Positions 33,499 through 41,234 of a DNA stretch of 64,000 nucleotides are shown here, piece after piece (within the stretch, counting starts at the first letter, position 1; each line of letters begins with the position of its first letter). The DNA is taken from NCBI GenBank assembly GCA_016285185.1, contig JAEEQG010000140.1, positions 1 to 64,000 on the forward strand, written 5' to 3'. Origin of the DNA: Spirochaetota bacterium. GTDB taxonomy: Bacteria > Spirochaetota > Spirochaetia > Treponematales > Treponemataceae. The notes beneath the pieces were generated by a model. It made no database searches. It was not told the origin of the DNA and worked only from the letters and a program-made list of their open reading frames with translations. The translations under genes were made by a program, and so were the position numbers.

Positions 33499-34307
33499 GT
33501 GCTGATAACAAAAAAACTATTGCTCAGTGTATAAAAAAAGCCAGAAAAATAGTTATAAAAATCGGATCAAATACATTGGCGAATGCTGACGGTAAGATTA
33601 ACTATGGATTTATGACAAATCTTGCAAAACAGTGTGCGCAGCTTATGGAAGATGGAAAACAGATTGTTCTGGTTTCTTCCGGTGCGCAGGTTGCCGGTGT
33701 TTCTACCATAGATCGTTGGGCAAAGCGCAAAGATATTCATTACCGTCAGGCCTTGTGCTCAATCGGACAGGTTGAGCTTATGGATAAGTGGCGCCAGGCT
33801 TTCGGCGTTTTTGGCATTCACATAGGTCAGCTGCTCCTTACAAAAGAAGATTTTACCGACGACCACCGGACTTTGAATGTGCGGAATACGTTATTTACGT
33901 TGGTGGATGAGGGAGTTGTCCCGATTATTAATGAGAACGACTCTGTTTCGTTCGATGAAATTAAAATTGGTGACAACGACAATTTGAGCGCGCTTTCCGC
34001 TATTTGCTGGAGCGCGGATCTGCTTATACTTTTCAGCGACATAGACGGTGTTTTTGACAAAAATCCGAAAGATTTCCCGGAAGCCAAGCTTGTTGAGTTT
34101 GTCTCGAGTATAGCTGACTTGAGAAAAAATATTTCCATAGGAGCGACCAATGCTTTTGGAACCGGTGGAATTGAAACAAAGCTTGAAGCAGCCGAAAAAG
34201 TTTTGGAATATGGTATTAACATGATTCTTGCTAACGGCAGCCGCGAAAATATACTTGAATCGCTTGCTGATGGTTCTGCAAAAGGAACTCTTTTTATATC
34301 AAAGTAG
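33495..34307 (+). CDS. proB: Glutamate 5-kinase without PUA domain
   Basis: Phosphorylates glutamate in the first step of proline synthesis. At 270 residues it contains only the amino-acid-kinase domain: IVIKIGSNTLA, LVSSGAQVAG, TVVDEGVVPIINENDSV-like segment (LVDEGVVPIINENDSV), ILFSDIDGVFDKNP and GTGGIETKLEAAEK. The C-terminal PUA domain found in the ~370-residue E. coli enzyme is absent, as in some other bacteria; feedback control by proline may therefore differ. Overlaps proA by 4 bases. Confidence 0.95.
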   Translation: MSADNKKTIAQCIKKARKIVIKIGSNTLANADGKINYGFMTNLAKQCAQLMEDGKQIVLVSSGAQVAGVSTIDRWAKRKDIHYRQALCSIGQVELMDKWRQAFGVFGIHIGQLLLTKEDFTDDHRTLNVRNTLFTLVDEGVVPIINENDSVSFDEIKIGDNDNLSALSAICWSADLLILFSDIDGVFDKNPKDFPEAKLVEFVSSIADLRKNISIGATNAFGTGGIETKLEAAEKVLEYGINMILANGSRENILESLADGSAKGTLFISK

Positions 34308-34400
34308 ACAACGGGAGTTAGTAAAGAGAAGATTTTAAGAAAAATAATCAAAAAGTTTAAAAACATCGTAGTATTTTCTTAAAATTTGATTAAAAAAGGT

Positions 34401-34429
34401 TTGACAAATTAGTAATCTCGAATTAGAAT
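34401..34429 (+). promoter_or_regulatory. Promoter of the ABC-transporter operon
   Basis: Consensus TTGACA (34401-34406), 17-base spacer, TAGAAT (34424-34429). The ~85-base leader holds an imperfect hairpin (about 34451-34477) and the small palindrome TACGTAAACGTA (34496-34507) just before AGGAGG. The latter may be a sugar-repressor site. Confidence 0.7.
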
Positions 34430-34519
34430 AAAAAAACCTTAAGTAAATTGATTTTGGAAACTAAGCTTTCAAAATCGTTTGCAATACAATTTTCTACGTA
34501 AACGTATAGGAGGAAACGT

Positions 34520-35803
34520 ATGAAAAAGTTTATATCAGCTATTCTGCTGGTTTGTGTTGCGTTGTCTTTCATGGCTTGTGCTAAGAAAGAAGGCGGTGCA
34601 GCAGGAAAAGATGCAAACAATAAGTTGGTTGTTTGGTCATTTACAGATGAATTGGGCGGATACATCGATAACTATTGGAAAAAAGATTTCCCTGATAAAT
34701 ATCAGATTGAGTATTCTTTGACACCTACAGATCAGTTCCCTAACAAACTTGATCCTGTTTTGGCTTCAGGAAACGGTGCTCCTGACGTATTTGCTCTTGA
34801 AGATGCATTTGTTCGCAAATACATCGAATCAGGACTTCTTCTTGACTTGACAGACATGTATAATGAAATCAAATCTTCTATGTATGACTATCCTGCACAG
34901 GTTGGTTCTTACAAAGGTAAAGTATACGGTCTTTCATGGCAGGCAGCTCCTGGTGCTTTCTTCTATCACCGCTCACTTGCTAAAAAATATCTCGGAAGCG
35001 ATGATCCTGACGAAGTACAGAAATATGTAGCAAACTGGGACAAATTCATGGAAACAGCTGAACTCCTTAAGCAGAAATCAAACGGAGTATGCTGCATCCT
35101 TTCATCACAGGGTGACCTTTTCAAACCTTATACATCAGCACGTGCAAAACCATGGGTAGTTGATGACAAACTTTATGTAGATCCAAAAATGGAAGAATAC
35201 ATGGACGTTTGCAAAACATTCCATGACAAAGGTTATGATGCTCGCGTTGGACAGTGGTCAGAAGGCTGGTTCGCAGGTATGAAGGGTGACCTTAAGGACG
35301 AAAAAGGTAACCTCGTAGAATGCTTCGGATACTTCCTCCCTACATGGGGTCTCCACTATGTTCTCAAGACAAACGCTCCTGATACTGCTGGTGACTGGGC
35401 TATGTGCCAGGGACCGACATCATACCGCTGGGGTGGTACATGGGTAGCAGCTTACAAAGGAACAAAGAATCCTAACGCTGCAAAAGAACTCATCAAATAC
35501 CTCGCAACAGATCCTAGCTTCCTCGAAAGAATGGCTAAAGACACAGGTGACGTTGTATCTAACAAAGACGTTGTAAACAAGATTAAAGATTCATATTCTG
35601 AACCATTCCTTGGTGGACAGAACCACTATGCAGCATTCGCAAGCATGATTGAGAATGTTAATGGTGAACTTACACAGGGTTCAGACCAGGCTATTGAAGG
35701 TATCTTCAATGAATGTGTAGCAGCTTATGTTAATGGTGAAAAATCCAAGGCTGATGCTCTTGCAACATTCAAAGAACAGGTTTCAACAACACTTGGCTAC
35801 TAA
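34520..35803 (+). CDS. ABC-transporter extracellular solute-binding lipoprotein (family 1)
   Basis: A 427-residue sugar-type binding protein. The signal peptide ends at the lipobox FMAC with lipidated C20, followed by KKEGG. The mature part has the family-1 hallmarks NKLVVWSFTDELGG, PDVFALEDAFVRKYIESGLL and the aromatic-rich SYRWGGTWVAAYKGTKNP near the binding cleft. Substrate is not predictable, but the context (MalF/MalG-type permeases) suggests an oligosaccharide. The codon usage is strongly biased to a few codons compared with neighbours, as expected for a highly expressed gene. AGGAGG precedes the ATG. A hairpin terminator after the gene would make it more abundant than the permeases. 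Confidence 0.93.
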   Translation: MKKFISAILLVCVALSFMACAKKEGGAAGKDANNKLVVWSFTDELGGYIDNYWKKDFPDKYQIEYSLTPTDQFPNKLDPVLASGNGAPDVFALEDAFVRKYIESGLLLDLTDMYNEIKSSMYDYPAQVGSYKGKVYGLSWQAAPGAFFYHRSLAKKYLGSDDPDEVQKYVANWDKFMETAELLKQKSNGVCCILSSQGDLFKPYTSARAKPWVVDDKLYVDPKMEEYMDVCKTFHDKGYDARVGQWSEGWFAGMKGDLKDEKGNLVECFGYFLPTWGLHYVLKTNAPDTAGDWAMCQGPTSYRWGGTWVAAYKGTKNPNAAKELIKYLATDPSFLERMAKDTGDVVSNKDVVNKIKDSYSEPFLGGQNHYAAFASMIENVNGELTQGSDQAIEGIFNECVAAYVNGEKSKADALATFKEQVSTTLGY

Positions 35804-35820
35804 TCTTTCCTGATGAATAA

Positions 35821-35853
35821 AAAAAGTGCAGGGTAACAGCTGCACTTTTTTTT
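35821..35853 (+). terminator. Partial terminator between binding protein and permeases
   Basis: AAAAAGTGCAG (35821-35831) pairs with CTGCACTTTTT (35840-35850), T-run to 35853. The permease gene begins 32 bases later without another obvious promoter, so read-through is expected. Confidence 0.8.
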
Positions 35854-35884
35854 AGTCTTTTTACACCTTGCCGGGGAGGTAAAT

Positions 35885-36847
35885 ATGAAAAAAAAGTCGA
35901 TAGAAGATACTATCAATCGCAATGGTTACTTTTTTGTATTACCCTTTATAATCGTATATGCCGCATTTCAAATATGGCCGGTTATATATACATTTTTGCT
36001 GTCTTTTACGAATCTTCAGGGATTCAAGACTTTTAAAGATGCAGATTTCATAGGTTTTGAAAACTTTGCAAAACTTATAAAAGATAAAAACTTTTGGGGT
36101 TCTGTAGGAAACACATTTATTATGTGGGGCTGGAACTTCATTCCTCAGTTGGGAATTGCACTTTTGTTTGCAATTTGGTTTACGGATGTAAGACTTAACT
36201 TGAAAGGTAAAGGTCTTTTCAGGGCAATTTTCTACATGCCGAACCTTTTGGCGGCAACTTCTGTTGCAATTTTGTTCCGCAGTTTGTTTGCGTTTCCTGT
36301 TGGTCCGGTAAACCAGTTCCTTACACGTTATTTGAATGTTTGGGACAATGTTGTACTGGATGGTCAGGTTGTTCAGCAGGGATTCAATTTCTTCCGAAGT
36401 CCTGCACTGTCACGCGCAATAGTATCCTTCATCCAGTGGTGGTTGTGGTGCGGACACTCTCTGATTATGCTTATGGCAGGTATCACAAGTATTTCGCCGA
36501 CTTTGTACGAATCAGCTGTTGTTGATGGTGCTTCAAATACACAGCAGACTTGGTATATTACATTACCGCTGCTTCGTCCTATGATGCTTTATATTCTTGT
36601 TACATCAATGATTGGTGGTATGCAGATTTTTGAAATACCGTTCCTTATCACTGGTATGCACGGTGAGCCTGATTTTAAGATTCGAAGTATGTCAGTATAC
36701 CTATATAACATTGGTTTCCAGGGTCGTTCAAATTATGCATATGCAGCTGCAATTGCGATCGGTATGTTTATTATAACAATCTGTTTCGCTGTTGTTATCA
36801 ATGCATTCATGAAAGAAAGAGAGCCTAAAAAGAAGGTGGAGGCATAG
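35885..36847 (+). CDS. Sugar ABC-transporter permease, MalF/UgpA type
   Basis: A 320-residue inner-membrane subunit with six main helices. The EAA loop that contacts the ATPase reads LYESAVVDGASNTQQTWYIT followed by LPLLRPMM. GGGGAGG lies just upstream of the ATG. The next permease gene starts 2 bases after its stop. No ATPase gene is present in the window; a shared MsmK/UgpC-type ATPase encoded elsewhere is likely. Confidence 0.93.
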   Translation: MKKKSIEDTINRNGYFFVLPFIIVYAAFQIWPVIYTFLLSFTNLQGFKTFKDADFIGFENFAKLIKDKNFWGSVGNTFIMWGWNFIPQLGIALLFAIWFTDVRLNLKGKGLFRAIFYMPNLLAATSVAILFRSLFAFPVGPVNQFLTRYLNVWDNVVLDGQVVQQGFNFFRSPALSRAIVSFIQWWLWCGHSLIMLMAGITSISPTLYESAVVDGASNTQQTWYITLPLLRPMMLYILVTSMIGGMQIFEIPFLITGMHGEPDFKIRSMSVYLYNIGFQGRSNYAYAAAIAIGMFIITICFAVVINAFMKEREPKKKVEA

Positions 36848-36849
36848 TA

Positions 36850-37689
36850 ATGAAATATAAGGAATCGCTTTTATTAAAGAAAATACTCATTTATGTGTTA
36901 ATGATATTTTTTGCATTACTTGCAGTTGTGCCTATATATCTTATGATGGTTAACGCAACAAGATCAAATGCGCAGATTAATGATGGTATTTCACTTTTAC
37001 CAGGTACTAATACTCTCTATAACTGGAAAAACCTTACAAACAGAAGCTTCAAGATTTCACAGGGTTTTGGAAACAGTGCATTTATCGCATTCTTTTCAAC
37101 TTTGCTCGGTGTTTATTTTTCAGCGTTGACAGCGTACGGTATACATGTTTACAACTTTAAGGGAAGAAACGTTCTATGGGGCTTCATTCTTATTGTAATC
37201 ATGATTCCTGGTACATTGTCTTTCATCGGTTTTTACCAGTTCATGGCTGCAATCAAACTGACAGACAGTTATATTCCACTTATAATTCCAAGTATTGCCG
37301 CGGCAGGTACGGTTCTGTTCCTAAAGCAATATATGGAATCAATACTTTCAAGAGAATTGATTGATGCAGGTCGAATTGACGGTGCAAATGAATTTTATAT
37401 CTTCAATCTCATTATGCTCCCGATTTTCACTCCGGCTATTGCTGCACAATCGATTTTCTCTTTTGTAGGTTCATGGAACAACTTTACATTGCCGTTTGTA
37501 TTGCTCTCTGATCAGAAAAAATACACACTGCCAATGTTGGTTCAGTCATTGCGCGGTGATATTTATCGTACAGAATATGGTTCAATCTATCTTGGTGTTG
37601 CTGTTTCACTCGTTCCTGTTCTCATATTCTATGCGTTTATGTCACGCTTTATCATTTCCGGTATTACAATGGGAAGTGTTAAAGAATAA
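36850..37689 (+). CDS. Sugar ABC-transporter permease, MalG/UgpE type
   Basis: The 279-residue partner permease with six helices. Its EAA loop reads RELIDAGRIDGANEFYIFNL followed by IMLPIF. The N-terminal region (LAVVPIYLMMVNATRSNAQ) and the end (FIISGITMGSVKE) are typical of MalG-like subunits. Coupled to the MalF-type gene by a 2-base gap; a terminator follows. Confidence 0.93.
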   Translation: MKYKESLLLKKILIYVLMIFFALLAVVPIYLMMVNATRSNAQINDGISLLPGTNTLYNWKNLTNRSFKISQGFGNSAFIAFFSTLLGVYFSALTAYGIHVYNFKGRNVLWGFILIVIMIPGTLSFIGFYQFMAAIKLTDSYIPLIIPSIAAAGTVLFLKQYMESILSRELIDAGRIDGANEFYIFNLIMLPIFTPAIAAQSIFSFVGSWNNFTLPFVLLSDQKKYTLPMLVQSLRGDIYRTEYGSIYLGVAVSLVPVLIFYAFMSRFIISGITMGSVKE

Positions 37690-37708
37690 AGCATATTATT
37701 GTTAGTAT

Positions 37709-37738
37709 AAAGCTGTCGGGTTTACCGGCAGCTTTTTT
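37709..37738 (+). terminator. Terminator after the ABC-transporter operon
   Basis: AAAGCTGTCGG and CCGGCAGCTTT form an 11-base stem with one G-U and a 5-base loop, then a T-run. Confidence 0.88.
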
Positions 37739-37760
37739 TATATCTGAGTCTGTATTTCTT

Positions 37761-37789
37761 TTGACTTTTTGAAAAGAAACACTTATATT
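37761..37789 (+). promoter_or_regulatory. Promoter of the DUF2156 gene, leaderless type
   Basis: TTGACT (37761-37766), 17-base spacer, TATATT (37784-37789). The -10 box touches one ATG (37790), and a second in-frame ATG (37796) falls on the predicted transcription start. Confidence 0.65.
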
Positions 37790-37795
37790 ATGGAT

Positions 37796-38665
37796 ATGTG
37801 CAAAATTCCGCAGTATCCTGATATGGTTGATTTTTCTCCCGAAATACGGGGTGAGATTGAACCTGTATTGCAGAAACTTACCGACGGTATTTCCGAATTA
37901 ACATATTCAAGTCTGATTATCCACAAAGAAAAATATAACTACCGCATCTCAAAGACAAGAGACGGCTTTATTCTGCTGTTCCGTGAGAAAAACGGACAAA
38001 AGTGTTTTATCCCCCTCAACGGAATCCCCGAAAGCACAGCGCGTGATTTGCTCGCAAAAAACTATAAAATGATATTTGTTCCGCAAGATATGAAAGAGAG
38101 GTATGTGTCGTTTTTCGCAGAACAAAATTTTAAACTAGAGGCAAACCGTGATGATGCGGATTATGTTTATTTGCGCACTGATTTGGTGGATTTAAAAGGC
38201 AAGCAGTTTCACAAAAAAAAGAACCATCTTAACGCTTTTTTAAAGAACTACGAGGCAAAAGTAAGCATAATGGATACCGGTAACAAGGCGGATGCGGATT
38301 TTGTACTTGAAAAATGGTATGGGCAGAATAAAAACATCGAATCTGATTATCATACCGCAAAAAAGGCAATAAAGCTTTTTGAGGAGCTGAACTTATTCGG
38401 AATCATTGTTTATGTGAACGATGCGCCGGTTGGTTTTGCGCTGGGTGAATATTTCTGCAACGGTACGATGTTCTGCACTCACTTTGAAAAAGGACTCAAC
38501 GATATAAACGGAATCTACCAGTTTTTAAACTGGAAGCTTGCCTGTATGCTTGATGAAAACACTGTATACATCAATCGTGAACAGGATTTGGGCGACGAAG
38601 GCATGCGGCAGGCAAAAATGACATACAGACCTGTAAAATTCATCGAAAAATATTGCACAATTTGA
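37796..38665 (+). CDS. DUF2156 / phosphatidylglycerol lysyltransferase C-terminal-like protein
   Basis: About 289 residues of the double GNAT-like fold found at the C-terminus of MprF, here as a stand-alone soluble protein. Signature segments are QFHKKKNHLNAFLKNYEAKV, FGIIVYVNDAPVGFALGEYF and YINREQDLGDEGMRQAKMTYRPVKFIEKY. Stand-alone members may transfer aminoacyl groups from tRNA, but the substrate is not established. ATG 37796 is favoured because the promoter's -10 box ends 6 bases before it; in-frame ATGs at 37790 and 37769 lie at or inside the promoter. Confidence 0.85.
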   Translation: MCKIPQYPDMVDFSPEIRGEIEPVLQKLTDGISELTYSSLIIHKEKYNYRISKTRDGFILLFREKNGQKCFIPLNGIPESTARDLLAKNYKMIFVPQDMKERYVSFFAEQNFKLEANRDDADYVYLRTDLVDLKGKQFHKKKNHLNAFLKNYEAKVSIMDTGNKADADFVLEKWYGQNKNIESDYHTAKKAIKLFEELNLFGIIVYVNDAPVGFALGEYFCNGTMFCTHFEKGLNDINGIYQFLNWKLACMLDENTVYINREQDLGDEGMRQAKMTYRPVKFIEKYCTI

Positions 38666-38669
38666 AACC

Positions 38670-38698
38670 TTGTTGTAAAGTCGTTTAGCTGTTAAGAT
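38670..38698 (+). promoter_or_regulatory. thrC promoter
   Basis: TTGTTG (38670-38675), 17-base spacer, TAAGAT (38693-38698), directly followed by AGGAGG (38704-38709) and the TTG start. Confidence 0.5.
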
Positions 38699-38715
38699 AT
38701 TAGCAGGAGGTTGTT

Positions 38716-40023
38716 TTGCAGTTTGCCAGTACCCGTAATTCTGAAATAAACGTTCCTTTTTCTCAGGCTGTTCTCGACTGTCTGCCATCAGACGGCGGCT
38801 TGTACGTTCCTGCCTACGAAGACAATTTGAGCCAGTGGATTCTTTATATGAACGATCAAACCTCATTCAGTTCAATTGCCGGTGCACTTACGTCCGCGCT
38901 CATAAAAGAAGAATTCAGCCCCATTATTTCAGAAGCGATTGCTTCGCGTGCGTTCACGTTTTCTCCAAAGCTGGTACAATTGGACGAAAACCTTTTTCAC
39001 CTCGAACTGTTTCACGGACCAACCGGTTCTTACAAGGATTTTGGCATCTCATACCTTGCTTCGTGCTTGGAACACATACTGCTCATGCAGGAAAAAGAAG
39101 CAATCGTTTTAGCGCATACAACCGGTTCCGCCGGTGCAAGCATTGCCGAATCTTTCCGCGGCAAAAAGCGCTTAAAGGCTATTCTGCTGTATTCCAAAGG
39201 CACGATGAGAGGGCTTGACCCCGCAACGTTCTATTGGAACGGCGGCAATATCTATCCGGTTGAGATTGACGGCAAACAGGAAGACTGCATAAAAGTGCTG
39301 CGCGAGATATATTCTGACAAGGATTTGGTAAAGCGATACGGCCTTACGCTTGCAAATACATCAAACATCGGACGCCTTTTGCCGCAGACTTTCTTTTATG
39401 TTTACGCATTTTCTCGGCTTAAAAAGAAAGTGTACGGCGACATTTACTACGCATTGTCGTCCGCAAACTACGACAACCTTGTGGCAGGGCTTTATGCATG
39501 GAAATTCTCTCTGCCGGTAAACGGATTCGTAACAGACTGCACACCGTCTCTCGGCAACAACCCGGCCGGTTCGTGCGAAATTACCGATTCACGCATTCCG
39601 TTGGAAAAACGCGGCTCTTCAAACCCGATTGTTCCGGCTAACCTGGAACGCCTGGAAAATGTTTTTTCCGCAAGCCCTGCCGTAATGCGCGGGCTGGTTT
39701 TTCCTTCCGAAATAACGCCGGAAGACCAAAAGCAGGCCGCACAGGAACTGTTCACCAAATACAACGAACTTGTTTCGCCGCAAACTGCCGATGCTTATGC
39801 CGCAGTAAAGAAAAGCCCGGTATGCCTGGCGGACGATGACAGCGCAACTGTTCTCATTTCGCGCAATCATCCGGCATTCTACAGCGACAGCGTAAAACGT
39901 ATGTGCGGACGGGCAGCTGAACTGCCAGAAAACCTTGAAAAGCTTTTTGTGCCGAACAAGGTAGAAAAGACAATAAGCCCCGACAGAACAGCCATCATCA
40001 ATATTCTGCACGAAATCAAATAA
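38716..40023 (+). CDS. thrC: Threonine synthase
   Basis: A pyridoxal-phosphate enzyme that makes threonine from phosphohomoserine. The 435-residue protein has the cofactor lysine K107 in HGPTGSYKDFG (HGPTLAFKDFG in many relatives), the N-terminal SDGGLYVP, the phosphate-binding TTGSAGASI and ANTSNIGRLLPQ. It belongs to the class with an extended N-terminal domain. The start is TTG 38716, 6 bases after AGGAGG; there is no ATG in frame nearby. The preceding terminator-free gap and its own promoter suggest independent transcription. Confidence 0.95.
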   Translation: MQFASTRNSEINVPFSQAVLDCLPSDGGLYVPAYEDNLSQWILYMNDQTSFSSIAGALTSALIKEEFSPIISEAIASRAFTFSPKLVQLDENLFHLELFHGPTGSYKDFGISYLASCLEHILLMQEKEAIVLAHTTGSAGASIAESFRGKKRLKAILLYSKGTMRGLDPATFYWNGGNIYPVEIDGKQEDCIKVLREIYSDKDLVKRYGLTLANTSNIGRLLPQTFFYVYAFSRLKKKVYGDIYYALSSANYDNLVAGLYAWKFSLPVNGFVTDCTPSLGNNPAGSCEITDSRIPLEKRGSSNPIVPANLERLENVFSASPAVMRGLVFPSEITPEDQKQAAQELFTKYNELVSPQTADAYAAVKKSPVCLADDDSATVLISRNHPAFYSDSVKRMCGRAAELPENLEKLFVPNKVEKTISPDRTAIINILHEIK

Positions 40024-40064
40024 TTTATGCTTCAGCCGGCCGGATATGAGCCGATAAACAAAGC

Positions 40065-40949
40065 ATGAGTTTACTAACGCCCAAATGTCATTTTTGCTAT
40101 GAGTGTAATGGAACCGGCTGCATCTCAGAGCTGCCCGGTATGGGAGGCATCCGCAAGAACATCAACTTTCAGTTGAACTGTTCCGACTGGAACCTTTATC
40201 CTCGTTGCAGCATTGCGGATGAAGAGCTTGAAAAATATCCAAAGCCAAAAATAAGACTCGCACCTATAACAGGCGGAACAGAAAACATCGGATTTGCCGA
40301 TGAAACGCAGTATTATTATTCAATGATAGAAGCCTGTGCCGAAATAAACCTGCCTCTTTGTATAGGTGACGGCTGCCCCGACATCAAGCTCAAGAGCGGA
40401 ATTGATGCAGTAAAAAAGGAATCAAAAAAAGCTGCGGTGTTCATTAAACCCTATGAAAATGCAAGAATATTTGAACGTATTGAATGGGCAAAACCCGTTG
40501 CCGAGATAATCGGCGTGGACATAGACGCTTATAACATTGTAACTATGCGCAATCTTGTACATCTCGAAAAAAAAGACGCGGATAAACTCATTGAACTCAA
40601 AAAGAACTGCGGTTTTCCGTTTGCAATAAAAGGCGTGTTCACACATGCGGATTTGGACCTTATAAGGCAGGTAAAACCTGATATTGTTGCCGTCTCAAAC
40701 CACGGCGGACGTGTAGATAACAGAACCGGCAGCACAATCGATTTTCTTGCCGAGCACCACAAAGAAATAGCCGCTAACTGCGGTGAAATATGGATAGACG
40801 GCGGTATCCGCCGTGAACGCGATTTGTTTGTTGCTTCGTATTTCGGCGCAAAGCAGGTTATGCTCGGTCGTCCGCTCATAAGCGCATTGTGCCGCGGCGG
40901 CAAAGAAGAAGTTGCGGACTACCTCAAAAGAACCTTCAATTATCAGTAA
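40065..40949 (+). CDS. FMN-dependent alpha-hydroxy-acid oxidase-like protein
   Basis: A 294-residue TIM-barrel flavoprotein of the lactate oxidase / glycolate oxidase group, shorter than the usual ~360 residues. The catalytic C-terminal half is well conserved: PFAIKGVFTHADLDL, VSNHGGRVDNRTGS (catalytic His and Arg) and WIDGGIRRERDLFVASYFGA, where FMN phosphate binds. The N-terminus is unusual, with a cysteine-rich CHFCYECNGTGC that could bind a metal or cluster. The substrate is unknown. Its stop codon abuts that of slyX, which reads the other way. Confidence 0.85.
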   Translation: MSLLTPKCHFCYECNGTGCISELPGMGGIRKNINFQLNCSDWNLYPRCSIADEELEKYPKPKIRLAPITGGTENIGFADETQYYYSMIEACAEINLPLCIGDGCPDIKLKSGIDAVKKESKKAAVFIKPYENARIFERIEWAKPVAEIIGVDIDAYNIVTMRNLVHLEKKDADKLIELKKNCGFPFAIKGVFTHADLDLIRQVKPDIVAVSNHGGRVDNRTGSTIDFLAEHHKEIAANCGEIWIDGGIRRERDLFVASYFGAKQVMLGRPLISALCRGGKEEVADYLKRTFNYQ

Positions 40950-41162
40950 TCAATAGTGCGGAGGGCGGCGGTTTGGAATGTCGCCTTCCTGCTCTTCCAA
41001 AAGCTCTGCAAGCTTGGACTTTAGGTAAGCGTTCTCTTTTTTAAGTTTTTCAATTGTATTGGTGTGTTCAACCGTGATGGTCTGAAGCTTGCTTACAAAG
41101 TCTTCAAGATACGCAAGTTTTATTTCTATGTCAGTAAATCTTTCGTTTTCCTGTTCACTCAT
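40950..41162 (-). CDS. slyX: SlyX-like coiled-coil protein
   Basis: A 70-residue protein with a single coiled coil (EIKLAYLEDFVSKLQTITVE, then EKLKKENAYLKSKLAEL) and the SlyX ending PNRRPPHY. Function of SlyX is unknown. ATG 41162 follows GGGAG; a longer frame to 41219 would start inside the hydrogenase terminator. It lies downstream of the hydrogenase operon in the same direction but behind a strong terminator. Confidence 0.85.
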   Translation of the reverse strand: MSEQENERFTDIEIKLAYLEDFVSKLQTITVEHTNTIEKLKKENAYLKSKLAELLEEQEGDIPNRRPPHY

Positions 41163-41179
41163 ATTCACTCCCAAATCCA

Positions 41180-41214
41180 AAAAAAAGCTGCCCGGAGCAG
41201 AACTCCGGACAGCC
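41180..41214 (-). terminator. Terminator of the hydrogenase operon
   Basis: On the minus strand an 11-base stem GCTGTCCGGAG / CTCCGGGCAGC (41187-41212 on plus) with one G-U pair is followed by a run of T (A at 41180-41186 on plus). Confidence 0.9.
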
Positions 41215-41234
41215 TTCATTATACTACCAATTTG

